The translations under genes were made by a program, and so were the position numbers. From Gammaproteobacteria bacterium (lineage in GTDB: Bacteria; Pseudomonadota; Gammaproteobacteria; Steroidobacterales; Woeseiaceae), in the NCBI GenBank assembly GCA_029864095.1, contig JAOTUB010000010.1, forward strand, positions 1 to 54,807: 54,807 bases of DNA, given 5' to 3'. Positions within the stretch are counted from its first letter, which is position 1, and every line of letters begins with the position of its first letter. The notes under the pieces were generated by a model that ran no database searches, was not told where the DNA came from, and was given only the letters and a program-made list of their open reading frames with translations. Below are positions 7,256-15,637 of this stretch, piece by piece.

Positions 7256-8226
7256 TAGCTGTCCAGCAATCCCGGTTCGATTCGGCCGCCGACCTGCTGA
7301 ATGACGGTCGTGCCGCAGAACGTCCCGATGCGTGCGCACTCGGCGAGCGGATAGTCGTTGACCCAGCCGTAAAGGAATCCGGCTGTATAGGCGTCGCCCG
7401 CGCCGGTCGTATCAATGACTGTGTCGACGGCGGTCGCCGCCTGAACAATCTTCTGGTCACCGTGCACGATGACCGAGCCGTTTTCCGAGCGCGTGATTGC
7501 AAACAGATTGTCGTAGTCGTCGAGGGATGTCAGCATGTCTTCGAACTTTTCGGTCTGCAGCAGGGCGGCAACCTCGTCTTCGTCCGCAACGACAATGTCC
7601 ACGTGGTTTCGTATTGCCTGCATAAACGAGTCGCGGTGCCGCTCAACACAAAACGAATCAGAAAGCGACAGCACGACCGCGGTGCCGTTCTGTGCCGCGA
7701 TAGCCATCGCTTTTTGGGTCAAAGCCGGACCTTCGGGAAGGTCCCACACATAGCCTTCGATCAAAACCGCTTTCGGCGTTCCGACAGATTCTGGGGTGAT
7801 GTCGCTGACACTCAATTCCATGCAGGCACCCAGGTAGGTCTGCATCGTGCGCTGCCCGTCGGCGCTAATAAGAATATGGCTCCGGGCTGTCGGTGCGCCG
7901 TCTTTGCCGGGCGGCAAGCGGACATCAATGCCGAGCGAGCGCATGTCATGATTGAATATCGCGCCGAGCTGATCTGCCTTGACGCGGCCGATATAGGCAG
8001 CCGAGCCGCCGAGGTTGGCGAACCCGGCGACGGTGTTTGCGACGGAGCCACCCGACATTTCGGTTGCAGGACCCATCATCGAGTAAATCTCGCGCGCGCG
8101 TTGCTCGTCAATCAAGGTCATAGAGCCCCGGGCGGCGCCGATTTGTTCGAGAAAGCTATCCTCGATGTGAGCGAGAATGTCGACGATGGCATTGCTGATG
8201 CCAAGAAGCTGGATGGGCTGATTCAT
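7243..8226 (-). CDS. PfkB-family kinase, adenosine-kinase-like
   Basis: The 327-residue product is a PfkB sugar/nucleoside kinase. The N-terminal substrate lid begins LGISNAIVDILAH. The glycine-rich substrate motif is MSGGSVANTVAGFANLGG (about 57-74), and the ATP/anion-hole motif is DTTGAGDAYTAG with catalytic D278. The overall pattern is that of proteins annotated adenosine kinase in alpha- and gammaproteobacteria, which make AMP from adenosine, but ribokinase-type substrates cannot be excluded. It lies beyond the microcompartment operon on the same strand, separated by about 570 bases and the small frameshifted gene, so it is likely transcribed separately. Its presence fits the nucleoside theme of the region. 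Confidence 0.82.
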   Translation of the reverse strand: MNQPIQLLGISNAIVDILAHIEDSFLEQIGAARGSMTLIDEQRAREIYSMMGPATEMSGGSVANTVAGFANLGGSAAYIGRVKADQLGAIFNHDMRSLGIDVRLPPGKDGAPTARSHILISADGQRTMQTYLGACMELSVSDITPESVGTPKAVLIEGYVWDLPEGPALTQKAMAIAAQNGTAVVLSLSDSFCVERHRDSFMQAIRNHVDIVVADEDEVAALLQTEKFEDMLTSLDDYDNLFAITRSENGSVIVHGDQKIVQAATAVDTVIDTTGAGDAYTAGFLYGWVNDYPLAECARIGTFCGTTVIQQVGGRIEPGLLDSYRSE

Positions 8227-8273
8227 GTTGGTCCGAGGCTTGCGAAAAACGCCGCATAGGCTACCACTGACCG

Positions 8274-8301
8274 GCTACAGGCGCTTGCCATTTGCTGTAG
8301 C
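8274..8301. promoter_or_regulatory. Inverted repeat in the divergent PfkB / DUF4956 gap
   Basis: GCTACAG and CTGTAGC (7-base arms, 14-base loop) lie in the 120-base gap between two divergent genes. It may be an operator or a leader hairpin. No regulator partner is evident. Confidence 0.25.
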
Positions 8302-8346
8302 GAAAACCGGGCGGTATCGTGTCGCATCGAGGAGGGGAGAAGGATC

Positions 8347-8997
8347 GTGCGAAAATCGGGTGGATTGCTAATACCTTTAACCCTGATCATTTTATATTAT
8401 GGTTTTTGGGTTGGCCTGACGTGGTATCTGCTGTCGCGGTACCCGGTACTCAACGAGTATTTTCCGATAGGAGGCATCGGCTATCTTGCGTCGTCGAGCC
8501 TCGATACTTTTGAGCCCATCTATTCGAGTGTCGATGACACTGTACTGGCGTCACACGGACCGATACAGCTCGCTGTTGCAAGCATCGGCGCAATTATTTT
8601 GACCATTCCCATCTCGTGGGTCTATTTCATTACGAGTCGCGCAAGGAAGATCGATCAGTCTTTCCTGCAGACGATTGTGATCCTGCCCGTCGTAGTCACG
8701 GGTATCGCGATGATCGTTCTCAACAGCCTGGCGCTTGCATTTAGTCTGGCGGGAATTGTCGCGGCTGTGAGGTTTCGCTTTTCGTTGAATCAGCCCTCGG
8801 ACGCGATGTATATCTTTGCCGGAATCGGCATTGGTCTAGGTTCCGGCATCGGTGCACTCGGCGTGTCGACGGTTATCTCCTGCGCGTTCGTGTTCGCGAC
8901 TCTGATTATCTGGAAGCTCGAGTACGGCAAGACACTGGCGGGGCCGTTTCTGACCATGCTGACACGACGCGATGCGGGTGAGGACGACTACGATTAG
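8347..8997 (+). CDS. DUF4956 membrane protein
   Basis: A 216-residue membrane protein of the DUF4956 type. One membrane segment lies near residues 7-30. After a roughly 45-residue loop there are three or four more hydrophobic segments (about 75-97, 108-140 and 150-190). The conserved core is VAAVRFRFSLNQPSDAMYIF followed by a glycine-rich stretch. The start is GTG at 8347, preceded by a strong GAGGAGGGGAG. No reaction is known for this family. It overlaps the next gene by 26 bases, so the two are probably co-expressed and may act together at the inner membrane. The C-terminal ten residues are acidic. Confidence 0.75.
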   Translation: MRKSGGLLIPLTLIILYYGFWVGLTWYLLSRYPVLNEYFPIGGIGYLASSSLDTFEPIYSSVDDTVLASHGPIQLAVASIGAIILTIPISWVYFITSRARKIDQSFLQTIVILPVVVTGIAMIVLNSLALAFSLAGIVAAVRFRFSLNQPSDAMYIFAGIGIGLGSGIGALGVSTVISCAFVFATLIIWKLEYGKTLAGPFLTMLTRRDAGEDDYD

Positions 8998-9961
8998 TAC
9001 GCGCAGCATCCTGATCGTGCATGGCCGGGACTTCAAGCCGGCCCAGGAGTCCTTGATGGACGTATCGATGGCCGCGCTACGCGCGGGTGTCGAGCGCGAC
9101 TATCCCGATCAAGTGGCTGCGCTCGACGGTGTGTTTAAGGACATCGCTTACTATGGCGATCTGACGAACGCACTGCTCGAATCTCTCGGTAAATACTATG
9201 ACGAGTCGCTTGATCTCGGCGACCGGCGCAACGCTCTTAACAGTCTGCGTGCTGTGCCGGCGCGTAAACGATTTGGTATCAGGCAGTACGATTGCCTGCC
9301 CGGGAAATCGGCGTTCCGCGAATTCATCGCGGATGTCGCAGCGCCGTTTCTCGGTACTTTGGGTCTGACAATGCCGCTCGTCTCGTGCGTCTCCAAAGAC
9401 TGTGCCGAGTACCTTGCCGGTAAATCCGATTATGCGAACAAAGTCCGAGAACGTGTGCGCAACAAACTCTGCGCAATGTTCGATCGTGGCGACCAGATAA
9501 TGCTGATAACGCACGGCCTTGGCTGCCTGGTAAGTTACGACGTGCTCTGGGACCTGTCCCACGAGCCGCAGTACAATGAAAAATACGCGAACTCGAAGGT
9601 TGACGCGTGGTTGACGCTTGGTGCGCCCCTCGGTGACAACAATATTCGCAAGCGCTTGCGAGGCGCGAAGGAGAAGTTGGCCGGACGCTTCCCGACCAAC
9701 GTGATTTCCTGGCACAACGTCGCGGCCGAGGACGATTACACGTGCCATGACAATACGCTGGCGGACGACTTCAAGAAGATGATGCAGCACCATCTGGTCA
9801 GCGCCGTGCATGACTACCATATCTACAATCTCGCCGTTCGCTATGGCAAGTCGAATCCGCACAGTTCCGTCGGCTACTACATTCACCCGCGTGTGGCTAA
9901 GATAGTCGTCGACTGGATTAGCGCAGGCGCAATGGTCGAAGCACCTAAATACAACTATTGA
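8972..9961 (+). CDS. Alpha/beta-hydrolase-like protein lacking the nucleophile serine
   Basis: The roughly 329-residue product has an alpha/beta-hydrolase look: an early strand ILIVHGRDF (HG oxyanion-type motif), then a nucleophile-elbow position reading LITHGLGCLVSYDVLWD. Active relatives have H-S-x-G there; here serine is replaced by glycine. Later elements include WLTLGAPLGD and a conserved-looking HNVAAEDDYTCHD. The enzyme is thus probably inactive as a serine hydrolase or uses other chemistry. Its start lies inside the DUF4956 gene, implying co-translation; ATG 8972 or GTG 8978 are possible. It converges on the next gene with a 17-base overlap. The fold call is by motif only. Confidence 0.6.
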   Translation: MRVRTTTISTRSILIVHGRDFKPAQESLMDVSMAALRAGVERDYPDQVAALDGVFKDIAYYGDLTNALLESLGKYYDESLDLGDRRNALNSLRAVPARKRFGIRQYDCLPGKSAFREFIADVAAPFLGTLGLTMPLVSCVSKDCAEYLAGKSDYANKVRERVRNKLCAMFDRGDQIMLITHGLGCLVSYDVLWDLSHEPQYNEKYANSKVDAWLTLGAPLGDNNIRKRLRGAKEKLAGRFPTNVISWHNVAAEDDYTCHDNTLADDFKKMMQHHLVSAVHDYHIYNLAVRYGKSNPHSSVGYYIHPRVAKIVVDWISAGAMVEAPKYNY

Positions 9962-10994
9962 CGATGGCCTTGTCGAATTTCTTCGCGTTGTCGATGATGT
10001 CGTAAAAACCGCGGCTGAAATTCAGCAGATAGCGACGCGTGCCGGGCGACAACTCCCGCTGCGCGTTCAATAAACCTTCAATATCACTGCGACGGTCTCG
10101 GAACAGCTGTAAGGTCGCGTTCAGGTGTTTATTGTTAACGCAACGCCCGCGATACAATCTGACCCTAACCGAACGAATGTTGAACCGCGGATTCGGAGTT
10201 GCGTACGGAGAATTGACCCAGCCGGTTCGATCGAAATCGTACGGTACCGTGTAATATAATCCGTCTTCGCTCGCAAATAAGGCCTGATTGTGACAGCAGT
10301 CTTCATCAGGCGCCGTTGCGACCGGAGAGAAATCCGTATTGCCGAGAAAATATTGAAATACAGAGGTTAGATTGAGGTCTGCCGGTCGCAGGTCACTGAC
10401 TTTGACCCTCTCCACGGCTAACGGCTTGCCGTTTATGCGCTTGCCGAGCCGGTCCTTATGCTCTATCAGGATGCCGAATGTTTCGACGATTCCGTCATTG
10501 TCCGTATAGATATACCTGATGCGCAGGAGTCGGGCGCGAAAGCTTCTGTCGGTGAGCGTATTCAGGATGCGATAAGCCAGATATTCGCTAACCACGGCCT
10601 GATCATAGCGCTCCGAATTACTGCGACAATGCGTGACCAGTTTGAGCTTGTCCTGCTTATCGAACAGCGTGTCATCCGTTTGCGACCTCTTAAAATTCAG
10701 CCGCAGTGGCGGAAATCTGCACGTCTCCTTATCCCGGCGATTTTTGCCGCGGGTTCGAATTACAACGTCTAACTCGACCGTGCTGCCGTCATCCGCATTA
10801 AAACGAAATTTTCCCGGGACCTCTTCCTCATCCGGCCTCTCCCGCGTCAGCCAGCCGAACGGCCCTTCGAGCTCGACGTTGAGCGTGTCATCGTGGTCAA
10901 ACAGCGGGTCAAAATCCCTGATATCCTTCTCGTTAGCCGCCAGGGCCAACGGGAACAACAGAATAAGAGTGGCTGTCAGAATCTGGGATGGCAC
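9945..10994 (-). CDS. Secreted protein, possibly CotH-like kinase fold
   Basis: The 349-residue product begins with a signal peptide (hydrophobic to about residue 19, Ala-Ala cleavage). The body has ELDVVIRTRGKNRRDKETCR and FPPLRLNF, then EYLAYRILNTLTDRSFRARL, then YYTVPYDFDRTGWVNSPYA and a C-terminal helical part. The ordered RG..R, EYLAYR and PYDFD elements resemble the CotH-type kinase fold (substrate-strand Arg, helix Glu, metal-binding Asp-x-Asp), but this is my pattern judgement without a search. Four cysteines suggest an oxidising compartment. The gene is divergent from the phosphatase/kinase-like gene, 61 bases apart, and may share regulation with it. Treat as uncharacterised secreted protein. 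Confidence 0.55.
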   Translation of the reverse strand: MPSQILTATLILLFPLALAANEKDIRDFDPLFDHDDTLNVELEGPFGWLTRERPDEEEVPGKFRFNADDGSTVELDVVIRTRGKNRRDKETCRFPPLRLNFKRSQTDDTLFDKQDKLKLVTHCRSNSERYDQAVVSEYLAYRILNTLTDRSFRARLLRIRYIYTDNDGIVETFGILIEHKDRLGKRINGKPLAVERVKVSDLRPADLNLTSVFQYFLGNTDFSPVATAPDEDCCHNQALFASEDGLYYTVPYDFDRTGWVNSPYATPNPRFNIRSVRVRLYRGRCVNNKHLNATLQLFRDRRSDIEGLLNAQRELSPGTRRYLLNFSRGFYDIIDNAKKFDKAIVNSCI

Positions 10995-11055
10995 GACTGC
11001 CTCGACACGGTGTGGGGTCGTTACGACGCAACAATCTTAATAGGAACAATTCGCT

Positions 11056-12876
11056 TTGCATAACAAATTTCGACAATATCTGCTGGTGGCCATGGCTCAG
11101 CTCGCTCTCGCCGTCGCCGTGCACGCAAGTGAGTGGCAGTTTGATGGCGCGAAACGTATTGTGGCGATCGCCGATATCCATGGCGCCTACGAGCCCATGG
11201 TCGCGGGGCTGCAGCAAGTGGGTGTAATCGACGATACCCTGGCGTGGTCCGGAGCGGACGCTCATCTGGTCATCGTCGGCGATATTCTGGACCGCGGACC
11301 GGGTTCGCGTAATGCAATGGATCTCCTGATGCGCCTGGAGGGCGAAGCCGCCGACGCCGGCGGTAAGGTGCATGTATTGATCGGCAATCACGAGGCGATG
11401 AATCTGGTTGGCGATTTACGCTATGTCTCGGCCGCGGAATATGCAGCATTTGCAGACGAGGAGTCTGCCGAGGAGCGCCAACGCTGGTTCGAAGCGTACG
11501 TAAAAAGCAGGGCGTCCGGCGACGAAAGCGTCGAGGCGCTGCGCACCGTTTTTGGTCAAAGGTATCCGGCTGGCTTTTTCGCGCATCGGCGCGCTTTTTC
11601 GAGTAACGGCAAATACGGTGAGTGGTTATTGTCGAAGCCTGTCGTTGTCGTAATCAACGGCACGGCATTCGTGCACGGCGGACTCTCTCCAATGATCGGC
11701 GAAATCGGCCTCGACGGTACCAACGGCAGGTTGCGCGGCGAAATGCTCGAGTACGTGCGCCAACTCGAGGTCCTTTACGCGGCGGGCGCGCTGTTGCCAA
11801 CGGACAACTTTCACGATCATCCTGAATTGTTGAATACGTTCATGCCGCCGCTCGATACACAGACGGACGTCCTGGACGCGATAAAAACCGTCAAAACGCT
11901 CAACGAGTCGAATCTTTACTCTCTGGAAGGGCCGCTCTGGTATCGCGGCAACGTAGTCTGCAGCGAGCTGATCGAGCAAGACAAGCTTGACGCGACGCTG
12001 GAGGTCATCGGCGCAACACGTGTTGTCATCGGCCACACGCCGACGCCAGGGCGTGCGGTACTGCAGCGTCTTGATGGACACGTCATCGAAATTGATACGG
12101 GCATGTTGAACAACTACTACGGTGGCAAGGCGAGCGTGCTGATTATTGATGAGGATGCGTTCGCGGTAGTCACCGAGGAAGACAGCACTCCAGTTGCTCC
12201 GCTGCCGCACCCGCGTGCAGTAGGCGCGCGCCCGGGCGGCAGCCTGTCGGCGAGCAAGATCGAGGCGCTACTCTCCAACAGCGAAGTAGTGTCGACGAGT
12301 GAGGACGAGCAGAAGCGCACAGTCGTCACCTTGAGCGATGGCGAGAGAACAATAGAAGCCTTCTTTTCCAAACGGGCCGGCCGCGGATTTTACCCGGAGG
12401 CTGCCGCGTATCGTCTCGATTTACTGCTCGAACTCGAGATGGTGCCCGTCGCGGTCAAACGTGAGATAGACGGCATTGACGGCACGCTGCAGTTTCGGCC
12501 GCAGAACTGGATCGATGAAATGGAACGATCGCGTGATGGCACGGGAGGATCGGCCTGGTGCCCGCTTAGTGAGCAGTGGAACGCCATGTTTGTCTTCGAC
12601 GTGCTGACGTATAACGCTGGCAGAAGCGGCGTCAATCTGCTCTATAACCTGGATATGTGGCAACTGATGCTGATTGACCACAGCCAGGCGTTCGTCGCGA
12701 AAAAGGGCATGCCGCCGCGTCTCGAGTCCGTTCCGTTTTTTGTCGGCCAGGCCTGGAAGAGTGCCTTGTCATCTCTTACCGACGACGTGCTACAAGAGCA
12801 ACTTGGTGACGTCCTCGACAAGCGGCGGCTGCACTCACTCGCTGCGCGACGCGACGAACTGCTCGAACGCCCCTAA
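11056..12876 (+). CDS. Secreted PPP-type metallophosphatase fused to a kinase-like domain
   Basis: The 606-residue product has a signal peptide (to about residue 25). A Shewanella-like phosphatase domain follows: D40-x-H42 in ADIHG, GDILDRG (D76), GNHE (N111, H112), VHGGLSP and GHTPTPG. All metal ligands of the PPP fold are present. After an acidic linker, residues about 400-590 look like a PI3/4K- or Fam20C-like kinase domain. The marks are EAFFSKRAGRGFYPEAAAYR, LLLELEMVPVAVKR, a catalytic-loop-like FDVLTYNAGRSGVNLLYN and a metal-site LIDHSQAF. Kinase and phosphatase on one exported polypeptide is unusual. The stop codon overlaps that of the RidA gene on the other strand. The phosphatase call is firm; the kinase-like call is tentative. 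Confidence 0.72.
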   Translation: MHNKFRQYLLVAMAQLALAVAVHASEWQFDGAKRIVAIADIHGAYEPMVAGLQQVGVIDDTLAWSGADAHLVIVGDILDRGPGSRNAMDLLMRLEGEAADAGGKVHVLIGNHEAMNLVGDLRYVSAAEYAAFADEESAEERQRWFEAYVKSRASGDESVEALRTVFGQRYPAGFFAHRRAFSSNGKYGEWLLSKPVVVVINGTAFVHGGLSPMIGEIGLDGTNGRLRGEMLEYVRQLEVLYAAGALLPTDNFHDHPELLNTFMPPLDTQTDVLDAIKTVKTLNESNLYSLEGPLWYRGNVVCSELIEQDKLDATLEVIGATRVVIGHTPTPGRAVLQRLDGHVIEIDTGMLNNYYGGKASVLIIDEDAFAVVTEEDSTPVAPLPHPRAVGARPGGSLSASKIEALLSNSEVVSTSEDEQKRTVVTLSDGERTIEAFFSKRAGRGFYPEAAAYRLDLLLELEMVPVAVKREIDGIDGTLQFRPQNWIDEMERSRDGTGGSAWCPLSEQWNAMFVFDVLTYNAGRSGVNLLYNLDMWQLMLIDHSQAFVAKKGMPPRLESVPFFVGQAWKSALSSLTDDVLQEQLGDVLDKRRLHSLAARRDELLERP

Positions 12877-13322
12877 TCGACTACGGCAATACACTCGATT
12901 TCGGTACGCGCGTTCAGTGCGAGCCCATTCACACCAAGCGCACTGCGGGCCGGCTTGTTGGGGAAGAACGTTTTATAGACTTCATTCATTGCCGCCCACT
13001 CCGAGATGTCCGCCAGGAACACCGTGCACTTGACGACTTTGTCCATAGACGAGCCAAAGGTCTCGAGTGTCTGCGAAATATTTTCCAGGGTCTTTCGCGT
13101 TTCCGGCCGAATGCCACCCTCAACGAGCGCGCCGGATTCGCGGTCGTAGCCGATCTCACCCGACACGAACAGCAGCTTGTCGACACGTACGGCCGACGAA
13201 AACGGCATATCCATGTCTTCAGTGCCAGGCGCATTGAGCCACTCGACATCGGCCTCACTGTCGACCGCGACTTCGCAGCCCATAATTAATATCGCAACCA
13301 GAGCTGCCATAATGTTCTTCAT
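12873..13322 (-). CDS. RidA-family protein with a lipoprotein signal
   Basis: The roughly 149-residue product starts at ATG 13322, set by AGGGAG just upstream; an earlier in-frame ATG at 13337 has no ribosome site. Residues 1-16 are a lipoprotein signal (LIMGC lipobox). The rest is a RidA/YjgF domain: LLFVSGEIGYD, TLENISQTLETFGSSMDKVV, VYKTFFPNKPARSALGV (with the substrate-binding Arg) and EIECIAVVD (with the conserved Glu). Classical RidA proteins are cytosolic enamine/imine deaminases, so a membrane-anchored periplasmic version is atypical. It follows the GMC dehydrogenase gene by 11 bases in the same operon and may process a reactive product of that enzyme, which is inference. Confidence 0.82.
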   Translation of the reverse strand: MKNIMAALVAILIMGCEVAVDSEADVEWLNAPGTEDMDMPFSSAVRVDKLLFVSGEIGYDRESGALVEGGIRPETRKTLENISQTLETFGSSMDKVVKCTVFLADISEWAAMNEVYKTFFPNKPARSALGVNGLALNARTEIECIAVVD

Positions 13323-13333
13323 CGTTGTCTCCC

Positions 13334-14995
13334 TCATATTTCACTGGCGCTGGCGGCGGCCTTTATATGATCGGCGGCGCGGAATGCGAGCGCCATGATC
13401 GTCATCGTCGGTTGACCGCGGCCGGAGGTGACAAAGCTACTGCCGTCGCAGATGTACAGGTTCGGCACGTCGTGACTGCGATGTTTGCTATCAACCACCG
13501 ATGTCGCCGGATCCTCACCCATGCGACAGGTGCCCAGAAGGTGTTCGCCACCGGTTGTCGGGTGAATACCGTACCGCCAGGCTTTGGTGGCTCCGGCGGC
13601 ATCGGCAAGTTCGGCACAACGGTCCTCCAGGAACGCGGCCGTCGCAAGATCGTCAGGATGATCCCGATAGGTTTCGCGAATGGCCGGGCGGCCCCAGGCA
13701 TCTTTGCTTTCGGGGTCGAGCGTGATGTTGTTTCTGTCGAGCGGGAGCGACGTCGTGCTGGCAACGATCGACATTTGCCGGGTGAAATCGTGCGCCATCG
13801 TGTCTTTGAATTGCGCTCCCCAGCGGGGCGTGTCCGGGGGCAGGCCCTCGAGCGCATGAAGAATCGGCGTTGCCGAGAACAGCGGTCGCGCATCGATACC
13901 GCCACCGCCATAGAAACCGCGTTTCTCGTCGGATTCGTAAAAGTCATGAATGATGCGCGAGACCTGCACGCCTTTGTAGTCGTTGAGCGGATGTTCGAAG
14001 ACACCGTTGACCAAAGAGTGAGCGTTGTGCATAAGATTGCGGCCGACAAAGCCACTCGAGTTGGCGAGTCCATCAGGATGCCGCATATTTGCGGACATCA
14101 ACAACAGTCGTGCCGACTCGGCCCCATTGGCAGACAGGATAACGGCCTTCGCCTTTTGCGCTTGTTCATTGCCTTCGGCATCCAGATAGACAACCTGGTT
14201 GGCACGGCCCGAATCGTTGGTATCGATTCGGGTCACGACAGAAAGCGGCCGGATTTCGCAGTTGCCGCTGGCTTCGGCCAGTGGAATCATCGCGGCCAAA
14301 GTCGACGACTTGGCGCCAGTTTCGCAGCCATACCACATGCAGTAGCCGCAGCTCATGCAGCCGGCGCGGCCATTGTGCGGCTGCGACAATATCGCGTGCG
14401 GCTCCGGCTGTGCGTGCAGGCCCAGCTTTGCTGCGCCGCGTTCCAGCAGCACGCCTGACGACTTGATCGGCATTGGCGGCATCGGAAAAGGTTTGGATCG
14501 CGGTGCGTCGAATGGCCCCGGGGCGCCGGAAACGCCGATCTCCCAGTCGACTTTCGTGTAATACGGTTCGAGTTCCTCATAGCTTATCGGCCAGTCCGCA
14601 AAATTTGTGCCCGATATCGGTCCGAGCAAGCTGCGCTCCTTGAAATCGACAGGTCGGAATCGCCAGAAATTCGCCGTGAAATGTACGCTGCTGCCTCCGA
14701 CCGTGCGCGCATAACGAACAGGAGAAAGGAACGGGCGTTTGGCCACTTTGCGTTCGTCGTCGCGAAACGTCTGGCCGTGGACTTCGTTGGTGCCGCCGTG
14801 TAGTTCCATGCGAAGGACCACGGATAATTCATCGTGCGTGAAGTCCTGCGCTTTGCGATACGGGCCCTGCTCGAGCACGACAATGCTAAACCCCGCCGTA
14901 GACAATTCCTTGGCGAGGATGCCGCCGGCCGACCCGGAACCGATGATCGCGAAGTCGACTTCCTTGCGCGTGTCGAAGCGAACCTCATTCGCCAT
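13334..14995 (-). CDS. GMC-family FAD dehydrogenase, catalytic subunit
   Basis: The 553-residue product is a glucose-methanol-choline oxidoreductase of the membrane-dehydrogenase type. It has the FAD motif FAIIGSGSAGG near the N-terminus. A cysteine-rich segment, GCMSCGYCMWYGCETGAK, is seen in many such subunits and may hold an Fe-S cluster or disulfides. The C-terminal EHLLGTCRMG is followed by GRGQPTMTIMAL. It likely oxidises a sugar, alcohol or sterol and passes electrons to a cytochrome, but the substrate is not readable. The chosen start (ATG 14995) gives the FAD motif a normal N-terminal distance. It overlaps the end of the small subunit gene. There is no signal of its own, so it is probably co-exported with that subunit. 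Confidence 0.85.
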   Translation of the reverse strand: MANEVRFDTRKEVDFAIIGSGSAGGILAKELSTAGFSIVVLEQGPYRKAQDFTHDELSVVLRMELHGGTNEVHGQTFRDDERKVAKRPFLSPVRYARTVGGSSVHFTANFWRFRPVDFKERSLLGPISGTNFADWPISYEELEPYYTKVDWEIGVSGAPGPFDAPRSKPFPMPPMPIKSSGVLLERGAAKLGLHAQPEPHAILSQPHNGRAGCMSCGYCMWYGCETGAKSSTLAAMIPLAEASGNCEIRPLSVVTRIDTNDSGRANQVVYLDAEGNEQAQKAKAVILSANGAESARLLLMSANMRHPDGLANSSGFVGRNLMHNAHSLVNGVFEHPLNDYKGVQVSRIIHDFYESDEKRGFYGGGGIDARPLFSATPILHALEGLPPDTPRWGAQFKDTMAHDFTRQMSIVASTTSLPLDRNNITLDPESKDAWGRPAIRETYRDHPDDLATAAFLEDRCAELADAAGATKAWRYGIHPTTGGEHLLGTCRMGEDPATSVVDSKHRSHDVPNLYICDGSSFVTSGRGQPTMTIMALAFRAADHIKAAASASEI

Positions 14996-15587
14996 GATCG
15001 GCCTCCACGTGCACCTGTGCGTCGTAGTACCCAAACGGGTAGTCCCAGCGGCCATGGTGGTGGCCCTCAAAACCAATCAGATCCCAGCTGAGGTGACCCT
15101 TGTTGCCGCCGTACTTTTCCATCGCGAAAAAGCCGAAAATCGTCAGTTGCCAGACCAGACCGAAAAAGTCGCTGGATTCCTGCGTCTTGAGAAAGGCATC
15201 CTGGGCGTCCTCGCTGAGTTCGTTGAGCGCCGAAATGCCGGAATGTGCATCGGCGAGAGCAGCAGTGAACGCTGCCAGACCCGCGCGCGCGGCATGGAGC
15301 TGCTCGCTCATGTTGGCCGCAAAGGCGTTGTCGAAGAAATGGATGACGCCGGCTTCTGTCGCGCCCGGCGTGTCCGTGGTCGGGATGATACGTGCGGCGA
15401 TTGCGGCGAAGTCCGCCGCCTCGCGCGCGCCCAGTACTTTGAAAGGCGAGGTCTCCTGCTTCGCGGTACAGGCAGCCTGCGTAATCGTCATGAGAGCGGG
15501 ACTCGTCAGTTTCAGGTAGGTCGCACCGGTCAAGCCGCTCGCGGACTGCAGAAACCGACGCCTGGAGATATTTCCCTGCTTGTCCAT
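14985..15587 (-). CDS. Gluconate 2-dehydrogenase subunit 3-like Tat protein
   Basis: The 200-residue product carries a twin-arginine signal (SRRRFLQSA at about residues 8-16). A hydrophobic stretch follows, then an Ala-Ala-Cys that could be a lipobox. The body, with ARIIPTTDTPGATEAGVIHF and FFGLVWQLTIFGFFAMEKYG, matches the small subunit 3 family that escorts GMC flavoprotein subunits through the Tat system. AAGGTGG precedes ATG 15587. It is the first gene of a three-gene operon (small subunit, GMC subunit, RidA-like lipoprotein). No cytochrome c subunit is nearby. It is divergent from uraH with about 50 bases between them. Confidence 0.82.
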   Translation of the reverse strand: MDKQGNISRRRFLQSASGLTGATYLKLTSPALMTITQAACTAKQETSPFKVLGAREAADFAAIAARIIPTTDTPGATEAGVIHFFDNAFAANMSEQLHAARAGLAAFTAALADAHSGISALNELSEDAQDAFLKTQESSDFFGLVWQLTIFGFFAMEKYGGNKGHLSWDLIGFEGHHHGRWDYPFGYYDAQVHVEADHGE

Positions 15588-15631
15588 TAACGACCACCTT
15601 GTTGTTGTGGCCGCAAATCTAGCACAGGATC

Positions 15632-15637
15632 GTATAA
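15632..15637 (+). promoter_or_regulatory. Candidate -10 box (TATAAT) at the start of uraH
   Basis: A perfect TATAAT ends at the A of the first possible ATG (15637) of uraH. If used, transcription would begin near 15644, so that translation from ATG 15646 would be leaderless. No good -35 element is seen at the right distance. This is a weak inference. Confidence 0.3.

Noticed and set aside
7147..8259. A 370-codon plus-strand open frame opposite the PfkB kinase.
   Set aside because: Shadow of the kinase; no family motif in the product.
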